Below are positions 1-10,221 of a stretch of DNA of 64,000 nucleotides, one piece after another (the stretch's first letter is position 1; every line of letters begins with the position of its first letter). The notes under the pieces were generated by a model. The model was not told where the DNA came from, ran no database searches, and saw only the letters and a list, made by a program, of their open reading frames with translations. The position numbers and the translations under genes were made by a program. This DNA is from Idiomarina sp. (GTDB taxonomy: Bacteria > Pseudomonadota > Gammaproteobacteria > Enterobacterales > Alteromonadaceae). The stretch lies in the NCBI GenBank assembly GCA_022565355.1, contig JAIUMU010000004.1, forward strand, positions 62,001-126,000, written 5' to 3'.

Positions 1-1
1 T

Positions 2-559
2 CAGTTACTAACCGATCCAGAAGAAGCGGCAGATTTTGTGAAAGCTACGCAAGTAGATGCTTTGGCAATTGCCTGTGGTACCTCGCATGGTGCCTACAAG
101 TTCTCGCGGCCACCAACTGGCGATATTCTTGATATCGGTCGCATTAAAGATATTCACAAGCGCATTCCGAACACGCATTTGGTTATGCATGGTAGCTCGT
201 CAGTTCCACAAGAGTGGCTGGCGATTATTAACGAGTTTGGCGGTGAGATTCCAGAAACCTACGGGGTTCCGGTTGAGCAAATTCAAGAAGGCATTCGCCA
301 CGGTGTGCGCAAAGTAAACATTGATACGGATCTGCGCTTAGCATCTACAGGTGCAGTGCGTAAGTTCATGGCTGAAAACAAGGCCGAGTTTGATCCGCGT
401 AAGTTTTTACAGGCTTCTACGCAAGCTATGTACGATATCTGTAAGGCGCGTTATGAAGCATTCGGTACCGCCGGAAATGCGAGTAAAATTAAGCCAATTT
501 CACTAGAAACCATGTTTATGATGTATGAGCGCGGTGAGTTAACAGCAACAGTGAAGTAA
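2..559 (+). CDS. fba: Fructose-bisphosphate aldolase class II, C-terminal part
   Basis: Cytosolic glycolysis/gluconeogenesis enzyme that reversibly splits fructose 1,6-bisphosphate into dihydroxyacetone phosphate and glyceraldehyde 3-phosphate using Zn2+. The window starts inside the gene; about the last 185 residues are present and read in frame from base 2. Visible family signatures are [13 protein letters not shown], the HGSSSVP loop that carries a metal/phosphate-binding His and Ser, and KVNIDTDLR near the active site, followed by the [13 protein letters not shown] tail. The wording fits the Calvin-type class II subgroup rather than the E. coli FbaA subgroup. The N-terminal half and its neighbours lie outside the window. 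A strong hairpin terminator follows, so this is probably the last gene of its transcript. Confidence 0.96.
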   Translation, partial: QLLTDPEEAADFVKATQVDALAIACGTSHGAYKFSRPPTGDILDIGRIKDIHKRIPNTHLVMHGSSSVPQEWLAIINEFGGEIPETYGVPVEQIQEGIRHGVRKVNIDTDLRLASTGAVRKFMAENKAEFDPRKFLQASTQAMYDICKARYEAFGTAGNASKIKPISLETMFMMYERGELTATVK

Positions 560-581
560 CTAATTTTTACGAAAAACTCCA

Positions 582-611
582 CCACCGCAGCGTAAAATGC
601 GGTGGTTTTTT
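582..611 (+). terminator. Rho-independent terminator after fba
   Basis: An 8-bp perfect stem (CCACCGCA / TGCGGTGG) with an 8-base loop is followed directly by six T residues. It lies 22 bases after the fba stop codon and isolates fba from the next gene. Confidence 0.9.
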
Positions 612-729
612 CGTTTTATGGGTTCGAAAAGCAGCTGAATTCCGTTAGAATACAGGAAATAGTGATAAAAACTTTGCAGATTGGCCAAAAAATAACAAAC
701 CAATCAGTGGATGATTTGAAGGGGGCCTT

Positions 730-1515
730 GTGCGTCTAAAATTAATTGCATTAGCCTTGTTAGGTTTTTCTGGTGCCGCATCATCATCAACGTTTATGTT
801 TGATGATATTCAGGATGTTGATCCAGCAGCGAAAGATGGTAAGTGGCGCGCTACTGCTGAACTTGGTGTATTGCTGCGCTCAGGGAACACCGATTCACGT
901 TCTTGGAAAGGCAAACTCGATTTACAGCGTGATACCGAAAATTGGCGTAAACGTGCAGTTTTAGATTACTACCTACAAGAGCGGAAAACGTTTGAAGGTG
1001 ATCGGGTAACCGATGCCGATCGCTTTTTCGTATCTGGGCAAGGTAACCGCAAATTTAATATAGGCAGCCATTCTTCGGTCTTCATCTATGGCTCATACGA
1101 AGATGACGCGCTCAACAGTTTTGAATATCAATCAACGATTGCGGCCGGTTATGGTGCTCGTTTTTTGCATAACGAGAATATGTTCACCGATTTCGAAATT
1201 GGTCCGGGTTATGCGTACGATAAACGTCGTGATACTGGTGAAACGGATGGTGATTTAATTGTTCGTGCTGCGGCTAACTTTGAATGGCAAATTAGCGAAA
1301 CCGCCCGTTTCACACAATTAGTTTCTACGGAAATGGGTGATGATAATACCCGTTCGCGAGCGGTGGGTGCCTTAACTGCAAACCTAAACTCGCGTTTGGC
1401 GATGCGGTTAACTCTTACAGTTACCCATAACAGCACTGTGTATGAGCAAGCGAATGGTCGTACTCCAGAGAAACTAGATACAGAAACAGCGGTTACTTTG
1501 GTATATACCTTCTAA
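730..1515 (+). CDS. DUF481 family outer-membrane protein
   Basis: A 261-residue protein with an N-terminal signal peptide (hydrophobic run followed by GAASSS, cleavage near residue 19-20). The rest is rich in alternating polar/aromatic strands of beta-barrel type and ends in VTLVYTF, a terminal aromatic residue typical of outer-membrane barrels. It matches the DUF481 family, whose YdiY-like members are called salt- or acid-inducible outer-membrane proteins; the exact function is unknown. The start is a GTG preceded by an AAGGGGG ribosome-binding site. It is a single gene, separated by the fba terminator upstream and about 110 bases from queA downstream. Confidence 0.82.
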   Translation: MRLKLIALALLGFSGAASSSTFMFDDIQDVDPAAKDGKWRATAELGVLLRSGNTDSRSWKGKLDLQRDTENWRKRAVLDYYLQERKTFEGDRVTDADRFFVSGQGNRKFNIGSHSSVFIYGSYEDDALNSFEYQSTIAAGYGARFLHNENMFTDFEIGPGYAYDKRRDTGETDGDLIVRAAANFEWQISETARFTQLVSTEMGDDNTRSRAVGALTANLNSRLAMRLTLTVTHNSTVYEQANGRTPEKLDTETAVTLVYTF

Positions 1516-1627
1516 TTAGATCACTACAGCACATGTTGTAATGTATTGATTTAGCAAATTAAAGCGCCGGTACCTTGTTGTGCCGGCACTTTTGTATTTA
1601 CTGTTTGTTTTTTCCGGTTGGAGCTCA

Positions 1628-2665
1628 ATGAAGCGTTCAGATTTTTCTTTTCAGTTGCCAGATCACCTAATTGCGCGCTACCCACAAGCGGATCGCAGTG
1701 GCAGTAGGTTGCTTACCTTAAATGGTGATAACGGTGAGATCGCGCATAAGAATTTCCGTGATTTGCCTAGCCTATTAAACCCCGGTGATTTACTCGTGTT
1801 TAACAATACTCGCGTAATTCCAGCGCGGTTATTGGGGCAAAAAGTATCCGGTGGCAAAATTGAGGTTCTCGTAGAGCGCATGCTAGATGAGCACCGCGTG
1901 TTGGCCCATGTGCGTGCCAATCGAGCGCCAAAGGCCGGCACTGAGTTATTGCTAGAAAATGCGGTGCCCGCAACCATTACCGGCCGTGATGATGCGCTGT
2001 TTGAGGTAACCTTTGATAGCAGCAGAACGGTGTTAAGTTGGTTGGAAGAGTTTGGGCACATGCCACTTCCGCCCTATATTGACCGCCCAGATGAAGCGAG
2101 TGATCGGGAACGTTACCAAACCGTTTATGGGGTAAAGCCAGGCGCTGTTGCTGCGCCTACTGCAGGTTTACACTTTGATGCGGAAACAATGCAAGCGTTA
2201 ACCGATCGAGGTATTGAAACCGCATATGTTACTCTACATGTTGGCGCAGGTACCTTTCAGCCAGTAAGGGCAGATGATATTCGTGAGCACAAAATGCACA
2301 GCGAATGGGCCGAGGTACCACAAGAGGTGGTGGATGCAGTAGCGGCTACGCGAGCGCGTGGCGGGCGAGTAATTGCGGTAGGCACAACCTCCGTGCGTTC
2401 GCTTGAATCGGCAGCCAAAGCAAATGCTGGCGAACTCGCTGCGTATAGCGCCGATACGGATATCTTTATTTACCCTGGTTATCAATTTAATGTAGTTGAT
2501 GCCATGGTTACCAACTTTCACTTGCCTGAATCAACCTTGATTATGTTGATTTCAGCGTTCGCAGGGCAAGCGGAAGTAATGGCGGCTTATCAGGCCGCAA
2601 TAGAGCAAGAATATCGTTTCTTTAGTTACGGTGATGCAATGTTTATCACCCGAAAACACCGTTAA
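1628..2665 (+). CDS. queA: S-adenosylmethionine:tRNA ribosyltransferase-isomerase
   Basis: QueA transfers and isomerises the ribosyl group of S-adenosylmethionine onto 7-aminomethyl-7-deazaguanine in tRNA, the step that makes epoxyqueuosine. The 345-residue protein begins [19 protein letters not shown], a near-invariant family start, and contains the conserved [12 protein letters not shown] and [14 protein letters not shown] blocks. An open frame continues upstream, but the ATG used here sits behind a TTGGAG ribosome-binding site and matches the family N-terminus. tgt follows after 11 bases, so the two queuosine genes are almost certainly co-transcribed. Unlike E. coli, yajC-secDF is not attached to this pair but lies about 33 kb away. 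Confidence 0.97.
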   Translation: MKRSDFSFQLPDHLIARYPQADRSGSRLLTLNGDNGEIAHKNFRDLPSLLNPGDLLVFNNTRVIPARLLGQKVSGGKIEVLVERMLDEHRVLAHVRANRAPKAGTELLLENAVPATITGRDDALFEVTFDSSRTVLSWLEEFGHMPLPPYIDRPDEASDRERYQTVYGVKPGAVAAPTAGLHFDAETMQALTDRGIETAYVTLHVGAGTFQPVRADDIREHKMHSEWAEVPQEVVDAVAATRARGGRVIAVGTTSVRSLESAAKANAGELAAYSADTDIFIYPGYQFNVVDAMVTNFHLPESTLIMLISAFAGQAEVMAAYQAAIEQEYRFFSYGDAMFITRKHR

Positions 2666-2673
2666 ACAGGTAA

Positions 2674-3792
<1,119 letters not shown>

Positions 3793-3809
3793 ATAAATCG
3801 ATCTTAGGC

Positions 3810-3838
3810 TTTACAGCAGCCCTTAGGTTGTTTAAAAT
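3810..3838 (+). promoter_or_regulatory. Sigma-70 promoter of the rpsU-dnaG-rpoD operon
   Basis: TTTACA, a 17-base spacer and TAAAAT: both hexamers match consensus at five of six positions with ideal spacing. It begins only 18 bases after the tgt stop codon and would give an rpsU leader of about 65 bases. In E. coli the main promoters of the macromolecular synthesis operon also lie directly before rpsU. Confidence 0.7.
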
Positions 3839-3857
3839 TCAGCACCAATTTTATCCT

Positions 3858-3879
3858 GCATGGCCAATGAGTGGCCTGC
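3858..3879 (+). other. Hairpin in the rpsU leader
   Basis: GCA-(T)-GGCCA pairs with TGGCC-TGC around a 5-base loop, an 8-bp stem with one bulged T, located 31 bases before the rpsU start codon. It could influence translation or stability of the rpsU message, but no known leader family was recognised. Confidence 0.35.
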
Positions 3880-3910
3880 GTACTACGAAAATTTTTGAGG
3901 TGAGAGGCAG

Positions 3911-4126
3911 ATGCCAGTAGTTAAACTTAAAGAAAACGAGCCATTTGACGTCGCACTGCGCCGTTTCAAGCGTTCTTGCGAAAAAGCAGGTGTTCTATCT
4001 GAAGTTCGTAGCCGCGAATTTTACGAGAAGCCAACTGCAGAGCGTAAGCGTAAGAAAGCTGCAGCTGTGAAGCGTCACGCCAAGAAATTGGCTCGTGAAA
4101 ACGCTCGTCGCACTCGCCTGTATTAA
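3911..4126 (+). CDS. rpsU: 30S ribosomal protein S21
   Basis: A 71-residue, highly basic protein identical in length to E. coli S21. It begins [22 protein letters not shown] and ends in a Lys/Arg/Ala-rich helix, both hallmarks of the family. S21 sits on the small-subunit platform near the anti-Shine-Dalgarno sequence and helps translation initiation. The ribosome-binding site TGAGGTGAGAGG is unusually extended. First gene of the macromolecular synthesis operon; a terminator directly downstream separates its high expression from that of dnaG. Confidence 0.98.
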   Translation: MPVVKLKENEPFDVALRRFKRSCEKAGVLSEVRSREFYEKPTAERKRKKAAAVKRHAKKLARENARRTRLY

Positions 4127-4203
4127 GAAATAGCGATTCAGCGCAAGCGGAAGCGGGCGTGTAAATCGATTGTTGGTAAAGCATTTGCTGCGCTAACTAA
4201 AGA

Positions 4204-4227
4204 AACCGTGCTCAGCACGGTTTTTTT
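4204..4227 (+). terminator. Partial terminator between rpsU and dnaG (T1-like)
   Basis: ACCGTGC-TCA-GCACGGT forms a perfect 7-bp stem with a 3-base loop and continues into seven T residues. In E. coli a terminator, T1, occupies the same place and lets only part of transcription pass into dnaG; conservation of the arrangement suggests the same attenuation here. Confidence 0.88.
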
Positions 4228-4244
4228 ATTTTTATGGGTTAAAC

Positions 4245-4266
4245 CGCGCTTTTTGTTTTAAGCGCG
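4245..4266 (+). other. Hairpin between terminator and dnaG
   Basis: CGCGCTT and AAGCGCG pair over a U-rich 8-base loop (7-bp stem), 25 bases before the dnaG ATG. In E. coli the rpsU-dnaG-rpoD transcript is cut by RNase E near the dnaG boundary; whether this element marks a processing site or helps keep dnaG translation low is not shown by sequence. Confidence 0.4.
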
Positions 4267-4291
4267 TGATGAGCAAGGTACATTAGTACGC

Positions 4292-6037
4292 ATGGCTGGA
4301 TTAATTCCGAAAGATTTCATTCAAGATCTTGTTGCCCGCGCTGATATTGTTGGCGTGGTGGAAAGCCGTGTGCGCTTGAAAAAAGCAGGCCGAAACTATC
4401 AAGCTTGCTGCCCATTCCATAATGAAAAAAGCCCTTCCTTCTCGGTAGCACCAGATAAGCAGTTTTATCACTGCTTTGGTTGCGGTGCGCACGGTAATGC
4501 CCTTGATTTCATCATGGAATACGATGGCCTAGAATTTCCCGATGCGGTAGAAGAGCTGGCTGCAATGTTGGGGTTGGAAGTACCGCGAGAAACACGGCCA
4601 GGTAGTAAACCGGCGCGTGATAAAGCGGAAGTGGAAGACGATTTTGCGGTAATGGAAGCATGTGCGCAGTTTTTTGCTCGCCAGCTCAAAGAAAACCCAG
4701 AAAAAGAGCGCGTAATTAGCTACTTAAAAGGCCGCGGCTTAAGCGGCGAAGTGGTGCGTGATTTTTGTATTGGCTATGCGCCAAAAGAGTGGGATTCGGT
4801 GCTGCGTAAGTTTGGTGGTAGCCGTAAGCAACAAGACCAGCTATTAGCATTAAAAATGATTACCGAAAACGATCGCGGCAAGCGCTTCGATTTCTTCCGT
4901 GATCGCATTATGTTTCCTATTCGTGATCGCCGTGGCCGGGTAGTAGGTTTTGGCGGCCGCGTATTAGAAAAAAGCGAACCGAAATATTTAAACTCGCCAG
5001 AAACACGCCTTTTTCATAAAGGGCGCGAGCTGTATGGCTTTTACGAAATGCGTCAACAGCATAAAGATCTTGAGCGGGTAATTATTGTTGAAGGCTATAT
5101 GGATGTGGTGGCGCTGGCGCAACATGGTGTTACCAACGCTGTAGCTGCCCTCGGTACTGCCGCAACTACTGATCATTTGCAATTACTGTTCCGGCAAACC
5201 AAGCAAGTAATTTGCTGTTTTGATGGTGATCGGGCCGGCAGAGATGCGGCCTGGCGCGCGCTAGAAAATTCACTAGCATTACTGCGTGATGGCATCGATT
5301 TACGGTTCTTATTTTTACCCGATGGTGAAGATCCAGATACTATTGTGCGCGCTGAAGGTGCTGAAGGCTTTAATAAACGGGCGAACGAAGCAATGTCGTT
5401 CCGCGATTATTTCTTTGAGCACCTTACCGCGAAAATTGATTTGCGCAGCGATGCGGGTAAATCAGAGTTAATTGCGCAAGCTAAAGAATTGATTGGCAAG
5501 GTGGCCAGTGATTTCTATCGGCAAACCTTAATGGAAGCGTTAGCGAATAAATTAAGTAGAACCGTGCAAGAGCTCGAAAAACTGCTGCCGAACCTGAATC
5601 AAGGTAAGCAGCGAGCAGAAAAACCAAAAGGCCAACAGTTAACCCCTGTTGCGCGTGCTATTGGTTTACTGCTGCAACATCCAGAACTTGGCCGTTTAAT
5701 TCCCGTGCACAATGAACTAGACCATCTCGATATGCAGGGCGTGAAAGTGTTTATGGCGATTCATCGACAAACCCATGAACAGCAACTAAGCTCTGCACAA
5801 TTACTTGAATCTTGGCGAGGATCGCGCCTTGAAGAGCGCCTACGACAACTCGCAAGTTGGGACCATCAAGTACTAGAAGACAACCTAGAGCAGGAATTCT
5901 CGGAAACCTATGTGTTTCTTATCGACCGTTATTTAGAGCAGCGCTATGAAACATTAAAAGCACTGCCCGCAAAAGACATGACTCGCGAGCGCTTACAGGA
6001 ACTAAATGAACTTGTACGCATGATGAAACGTAGTTAA
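4292..6037 (+). CDS. dnaG: DNA primase
   Basis: Primase that lays RNA primers on the lagging strand, recruited by the replicative helicase DnaB. The 581-residue protein matches the family length. The N-terminal CHC2 zinc domain keeps Cys40, His43, Cys61 and Cys64, the E. coli positions. A TOPRIM catalytic domain follows (about residues 260-350) with VIIVEGYMDV carrying the catalytic Glu and FDGDRAGRDA carrying the Asp-x-Asp pair. The last ~140 residues are the helical DnaB-binding domain. No strong ribosome-binding site precedes the ATG, consistent with the low expression expected for primase. Middle gene of the rpsU operon. Confidence 0.98.
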   Translation: MAGLIPKDFIQDLVARADIVGVVESRVRLKKAGRNYQACCPFHNEKSPSFSVAPDKQFYHCFGCGAHGNALDFIMEYDGLEFPDAVEELAAMLGLEVPRETRPGSKPARDKAEVEDDFAVMEACAQFFARQLKENPEKERVISYLKGRGLSGEVVRDFCIGYAPKEWDSVLRKFGGSRKQQDQLLALKMITENDRGKRFDFFRDRIMFPIRDRRGRVVGFGGRVLEKSEPKYLNSPETRLFHKGRELYGFYEMRQQHKDLERVIIVEGYMDVVALAQHGVTNAVAALGTAATTDHLQLLFRQTKQVICCFDGDRAGRDAAWRALENSLALLRDGIDLRFLFLPDGEDPDTIVRAEGAEGFNKRANEAMSFRDYFFEHLTAKIDLRSDAGKSELIAQAKELIGKVASDFYRQTLMEALANKLSRTVQELEKLLPNLNQGKQRAEKPKGQQLTPVARAIGLLLQHPELGRLIPVHNELDHLDMQGVKVFMAIHRQTHEQQLSSAQLLESWRGSRLEERLRQLASWDHQVLEDNLEQEFSETYVFLIDRYLEQRYETLKALPAKDMTRERLQELNELVRMMKRS

Positions 6038-6065
6038 AACTAAACTGGTTGAATCGCGCGCTTTT

Positions 6066-6074
6066 TGTTATAAT
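6066..6074 (+). promoter_or_regulatory. Extended -10 promoter before rpoD
   Basis: TGTTATAAT combines the extended TGn element with a perfect -10 hexamer 53 bases before the rpoD start. The -35 region is poor (TTGAAT with a 14-base spacer), as expected for an extended -10 promoter. It would let rpoD be transcribed independently of rpsU and dnaG. Confidence 0.6.
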
Positions 6075-6126
6075 TAACGGCTATTCCGCATAAATTCAAA
6101 ATATCTTTACTGAGGTAATCGCCCGT

Positions 6127-7965
6127 ATGCAGACTCGTCAGTCGCAACTTAAATTGCTTATTGCGAAAGGTAAGGAGCAAGGATACTTAACCTTTGCTGA
6201 GGTTAACGACCACTTACCGCAAGACATCGTTGATTCTGATCAGATCGAAGATATTATTCGGATGATCAACGATATGGGCATCAAGGTGTTCGAAACCGCC
6301 CCTGATGCCGATGATCTGATGATGAGCGAAGATTCTGCGGATGAAGATGCTGCAGAAGAAGCGGCGGCAGCACTTGCTACCGTTGAGAGCGAAATTGGCC
6401 GTACTACAGACCCAGTGCGCATGTACATGCGTGAAATGGGTACCGTAGAGCTTCTTACCCGTGAAGGTGAGATTGTTATTGCCAAGCGCATTGAAGAAGG
6501 TATTAACCAAGTACAGTGTTCGGTAGCAGAATACCCAGAAGCGATTAACTTTTTGCTTGAGCAGTGGGATGCCTACGAAGCTGAGCAAATTCGCCTTACC
6601 GAAATCATTTCCGGATTCATCGATCCGAACGAAGTGGAAGAAGCGCCGGTTAGTGCTACTCACATTGGTTCTGAGTTGAGTGAAAACCAACTGGAAGATG
6701 AAGACGATGATGCCGATGACGATGATGATTCAGATGATGACTCTACCGATACTGGCGTAGATCCAGAAGAAGCACGCATTAAGTTCAACGAGCTGCGTGC
6801 GCAGTATGAAGCCACCCGTGATGCTATTAAAACGCATGGCCGGGCCGATGCGAAAACTAACGAAGAAATTGAAAAGCTAAGCGAATTGTTCAAGCACTTC
6901 CGCTTGGTTCCTAAGCAGTTTGATCGCTTAGTAAAAGATATGCGCGAAATGATGGATCGTGTGCGCGTACAAGAACGCTTAATTATGAAGCTGTGCTTAG
7001 AGCAGGCGAAACTGCCGAAGCGCACCTTTGTACAAGCTTTTGCCGGCAATGAAACCTCGATGAGCTGGTTTGATGCGATTGTTGCGAAAGAAACGAAATA
7101 CTCGGCAGCGCTCGAAGAAACCCGCGACGAAGTAGAGCGTTGTACTGGTAAGTTACGGGCAATTGCCGAAGAGACTGGCTTGTCGATCGCGAAAGTGAAA
7201 GATATCAACCGCCGGATGTCGATTGGTGAAGCGAAAGCTCGCCGCGCGAAGAAAGAGATGGTGGAAGCTAACTTACGTTTGGTAATTTCAATAGCGAAAA
7301 AGTACACCAACCGTGGTTTGCAATTCTTGGATCTAATTCAAGAAGGTAACATTGGCTTGATGAAAGCGGTAGATAAGTTCGAATATCGCCGTGGTTACAA
7401 ATTCTCGACCTATGCAACCTGGTGGATTCGCCAGGCTATTACTCGGTCTATTGCCGATCAGGCGCGTACCATTCGTATTCCGGTACACATGATTGAAACC
7501 ATCAATAAGCTGAACCGTATTTCCCGGCAAATGCTGCAAGAGATGGGCCGTGAGCCGCAGCCAGAAGAATTGGCAGAGCGCATGGTAATGCCAGAAGATA
7601 AGATTCGTAAGGTATTGAAGATCGCCAAAGAGCCGATTTCTATGGAAACGCCGATTGGTGATGATGAAGATTCGCACTTAGGTGATTTCATTGAAGATAC
7701 TACGCTTGATTTGCCAGTAGATGCGGCAACATCAGAAAGCTTACAGAACGCCGTACGCGATGTTCTAGGTGGCCTTACAGCCCGAGAAGCGAAAGTATTA
7801 CGGATGCGTTTCGGTATTGATATGAATACCGATCACACCCTAGAAGAAGTAGGTAAGCAGTTTGATGTAACCCGTGAGCGGATTCGCCAAATTGAAGCCA
7901 AAGCACTACGCAAACTGCGCCATCCAAGCCGCAGTGAGCAGTTGAAGAGCTTCTTAGACGAGTAA
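6127..7965 (+). CDS. rpoD: RNA polymerase primary sigma factor (sigma-70)
   Basis: The housekeeping sigma factor that directs core RNA polymerase to -35/-10 promoters. At 612 residues it is one shorter than E. coli RpoD. Region 1.1 (residues 1-80) is followed by region 1.2 with [17 protein letters not shown], then the non-conserved region with a strongly acidic run at about 190-209 (mostly Asp). Region 2 contains [19 protein letters not shown] and [15 protein letters not shown], the DNA-melting part; region 4 ends with the helix-turn-helix [20 protein letters not shown]. The ribosome-binding site is GAGGT. Last gene of the operon, followed by a strong terminator. Confidence 0.98.
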   Translation: MQTRQSQLKLLIAKGKEQGYLTFAEVNDHLPQDIVDSDQIEDIIRMINDMGIKVFETAPDADDLMMSEDSADEDAAEEAAAALATVESEIGRTTDPVRMYMREMGTVELLTREGEIVIAKRIEEGINQVQCSVAEYPEAINFLLEQWDAYEAEQIRLTEIISGFIDPNEVEEAPVSATHIGSELSENQLEDEDDDADDDDDSDDDSTDTGVDPEEARIKFNELRAQYEATRDAIKTHGRADAKTNEEIEKLSELFKHFRLVPKQFDRLVKDMREMMDRVRVQERLIMKLCLEQAKLPKRTFVQAFAGNETSMSWFDAIVAKETKYSAALEETRDEVERCTGKLRAIAEETGLSIAKVKDINRRMSIGEAKARRAKKEMVEANLRLVISIAKKYTNRGLQFLDLIQEGNIGLMKAVDKFEYRRGYKFSTYATWWIRQAITRSIADQARTIRIPVHMIETINKLNRISRQMLQEMGREPQPEELAERMVMPEDKIRKVLKIAKEPISMETPIGDDEDSHLGDFIEDTTLDLPVDAATSESLQNAVRDVLGGLTAREAKVLRMRFGIDMNTDHTLEEVGKQFDVTRERIRQIEAKALRKLRHPSRSEQLKSFLDE

Positions 7966-7991
7966 TCGTGAAAAGGTTATCTAACTGATTG

Positions 7992-8016
7992 AAAAAGCGC
8001 CTCTCGGCGCTTTTTT
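7992..8016 (+). terminator. Terminator after rpoD
   Basis: An A-run, AGCGCC-TCTC-GGCGCT stem-loop and six T residues, 26 bases after the rpoD stop. The preceding A-run may let it work on the opposite strand as well. Confidence 0.88.
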
Positions 8017-8033
8017 GTTGCCGCGGATTTGGG

Positions 8034-8039
8034 TATACT
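8034..8039 (+). promoter_or_regulatory. -10 box of the tRNA-Ile2 gene
   Basis: TATACT lies 38 bases before the tRNA and is followed by a GC-rich stretch (GCGCCGC), the discriminator type found at growth-rate and stringently controlled stable-RNA promoters. No good -35 hexamer is visible; the T-run of the rpoD terminator occupies that position. Confidence 0.5.
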
Positions 8040-8077
8040 TGCGCCGCTGCGAACGAATCTCGCACACCTTCCAAAAT

Positions 8078-8153
8078 GGCCCCTTAGCTCAGTGGTTAGA
8101 GCACCCGACTCATAATCGGTTGGTCCCCAGTTCAAATCTGGGAGGGGCCACCA
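8078..8153 (+). tRNA. ileX: tRNA-Ile2 with anticodon CAT (lysidine-modified), decodes AUA
   Basis: A complete 76-base cloverleaf: acceptor stem GGCCCCT/AGGGGCC, discriminator A and an encoded CCA end, D-arm TTAGCTCAGTGGTTAGAG, anticodon loop CTCATAA and T-arm loop GTTCAAAT. The anticodon is CAT, but the body resembles E. coli ileX and not elongator or initiator Met tRNAs, so it should be the isoleucine tRNA whose C34 is turned to lysidine by TilS. In E. coli ileX also lies close downstream of rpoD. The next gene is AT-rich and unfamiliar; I found no direct repeat of the tRNA 3' end that would mark an integrated element. Confidence 0.93.
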
Positions 8154-8303
8154 TTTTCCCGTAATTCAATTCTTCCTGAACCTCCGAAATTCAAGTTCGG
8201 CTATTGCTGTGTTGGAAACGCCTGTTAGATATGCATTATTTGCAAACAGCTCAGAAAACAATCAAACTCAAAGCTGTCTAAGAAAAATAACAGGATGGAA
8301 CCA

Positions 8304-10178
8304 ATGAAACTCCAACAAGCGTTATCTTCTTTAAATCAAATAGAGAAATCCAAATTTATTAATTGCTTAGATCGCCTCTGTAGTTCAGCGGAGAGTTGCA
8401 ACAAAACGGTGTCCGATACGCTAGATAAAGTGAATCGGCAGATTAAAGATGCAAGTGGCAGTGAAATTACTCAACTCTTTAATGCAGTTAATAACGATTT
8501 TCAAAAAAACATTTCAGAACAAATATCGATGTCCGGGGCTTCCATGTCTTTGTTAGTGAATATACTTTCTCGAGATGGGAATGGAGTCGCTAGAACGTCT
8601 TGGATAGAACAACTATATATGCAAGAGTGGACAATTCTTAATAGCTTAGCTAAAGATATTCAACAGCAAATTGAAGCCGAACAAACTGAACCATTTGATC
8701 ATGCGCACAGATTAAGAATATTTAAAGATTGTTTAGATGAAGCTTATTTTAACGATACTCGATCAAACCGCGATGCTGTTATCTCTGATGACGAGCGTGG
8801 AATTTTGAATATACTCGCAGACCATTTAAATATATCTACTGATGAAGTTGCAGCAATTGAGCATCTAGCTAACCCAATTAAAGCAGGGAAAGATACGGTT
8901 GATAGTTGCCTACAGGGTTTGAGAGAAATGGGCGTAATTTTTATCAATCGTAAAACTTCTGAGGTGATTATTGTCGATGAAGTGGTGGCAATTTTGAACC
9001 AAATTCAAGGTAAAGCACTTTCCGAAAAACACTTGGTGAGAATATTAAGATCTTTATCTGATGCTGAGTTGTCTAATATTCTAAAAACCTACGGCAAGCG
9101 GATAAGGGGAGTTAGTCGCATTGAGAAAATCTCGATTTGCTTGCATTCAGGAGTAAGCGCTAAAAATATTCTATCGCGCGATATTTTCTCGGAAGGTGAT
9201 AGTTTGAACTTGAGAAAAGAGCGGTTGAAAGAGTTAATCAGCGAGCTTGGTATTCAAGTTGATAGAATCGGAACTACTTTAGATGAGAGGATAGATGTGA
9301 TCCTTGGTTCTTTGCGCGGTGCCGCTGAACGTGAGTTCAATATGCTTACTGCCACGAGTTTTAAAGAGATGTTCGATGTACTGAGCACATTATTCCGTGG
9401 GGTAAATGAAAATGGAGATGCCGAGAATCTGCAATCTCGGCTGCGAAGAGAGTTTGAGCTTGAAGATGCCGAGGATATAAATCCAGAAAGGTTACGTGCG
9501 CTATCTATTACCCCTTTCGATGTGCTTTATGCATTGAGTAATGAGGAAATTAAAGATGTGCGCGATAAGCTCAACTTATCTAAAAGAGGAAACCCGCGCA
9601 GCTTAATTATTCAAAGCTTTGAAAGCGCAAATGATCGGTTGATTGAACATTACGGAGCATTAGCACGACGCGACATGAAAACGCTGCGCGAGAATGGAAT
9701 CGACATCACCGAAGCTGAAGTGGGATTAAAATTCGAAGAAGCTACGAAAACTATGCTTGAGGGTTTGGATTTATCGGTGGATGAAGATCTTCGAAAAGAA
9801 ATAAGTACTGCAAAGGATAAGGTAGATATTATTCTCGCTATTAGCGAGGACGACATAATCATTGGTGAAGCAAAAACTTGTAAAAACGGTGATTTTGCTA
9901 AGTACTCAACAACATCTAGGCAAGTAAAAGCGTATGCCAATCGATGTGAGAGTTTTGGAAAAAGGGTTGCTCAAGTATTAATAGTCGCCCCTAGTTTCTC
10001 GGACGATTTTGTTCACTCTGCTGAAATGGATCCCGAAATTAATATCTCGTTACTAACAGCTGATGGATTGAAATTGATTTTTGACGCATTTAAAGCAAAG
10101 CGAAAGGCGAGTTTTTCCTCCAAGCTATTAAGTAAAGGTGGCTTATTGAAGGCAGAGCTAATTGCGAAGAGCCTCTGA
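8304..10178 (+). CDS. Unrecognised protein with C-terminal PD-(D/E)XK nuclease-like domain
   Basis: I do not recognise this ~624-residue protein as a named family. Numbering below uses the in-frame ATG nine bases upstream; the start given is preferred because AGGA lies 8 bases before it. Residues 1-240 are mostly helical and polar. Three stretches (about 252-283, 309-338 and 411-441) resemble SAP-type helix-loop-helix DNA-binding motifs, for example LKELISELGIQVDRIG. The C-terminal part (about 475-600) has the layout of a PD-(D/E)XK nuclease: a helix with Glu481/Glu482, Asp511 in DKVDIILAI, Glu525-Ala-Lys527 in IIIGEAKT, and Gln543 in a following helix. No signal peptide or membrane segment. 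Base composition is AT-richer than its neighbours (bases 8341-8400 hold 23 G/C; 4321-4380 hold 32) and Arg AGA and Ile ATA codons are frequent, which suggests acquisition. A defence role is inference. Confidence 0.6.
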   Translation: MKLQQALSSLNQIEKSKFINCLDRLCSSAESCNKTVSDTLDKVNRQIKDASGSEITQLFNAVNNDFQKNISEQISMSGASMSLLVNILSRDGNGVARTSWIEQLYMQEWTILNSLAKDIQQQIEAEQTEPFDHAHRLRIFKDCLDEAYFNDTRSNRDAVISDDERGILNILADHLNISTDEVAAIEHLANPIKAGKDTVDSCLQGLREMGVIFINRKTSEVIIVDEVVAILNQIQGKALSEKHLVRILRSLSDAELSNILKTYGKRIRGVSRIEKISICLHSGVSAKNILSRDIFSEGDSLNLRKERLKELISELGIQVDRIGTTLDERIDVILGSLRGAAEREFNMLTATSFKEMFDVLSTLFRGVNENGDAENLQSRLRREFELEDAEDINPERLRALSITPFDVLYALSNEEIKDVRDKLNLSKRGNPRSLIIQSFESANDRLIEHYGALARRDMKTLRENGIDITEAEVGLKFEEATKTMLEGLDLSVDEDLRKEISTAKDKVDIILAISEDDIIIGEAKTCKNGDFAKYSTTSRQVKAYANRCESFGKRVAQVLIVAPSFSDDFVHSAEMDPEINISLLTADGLKLIFDAFKAKRKASFSSKLLSKGGLLKAELIAKSL

Positions 10179-10221
10179 ACTAGAACGGTTTAACTGAGCT
10201 TCATAAAATAGGAAGGTAACA

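Noticed and set aside
6660..7310. 216-codon minus-strand frame rich in Ser
   Set aside because: It is the complement of the acidic region and region 2 of rpoD; composition mirrors that gene.
8078..8153. tRNA-Met, from the CAT anticodon
   Set aside because: The acceptor, D-arm and T-arm sequences follow E. coli ileX (tRNA-Ile2), not metT or initiator tRNAs.
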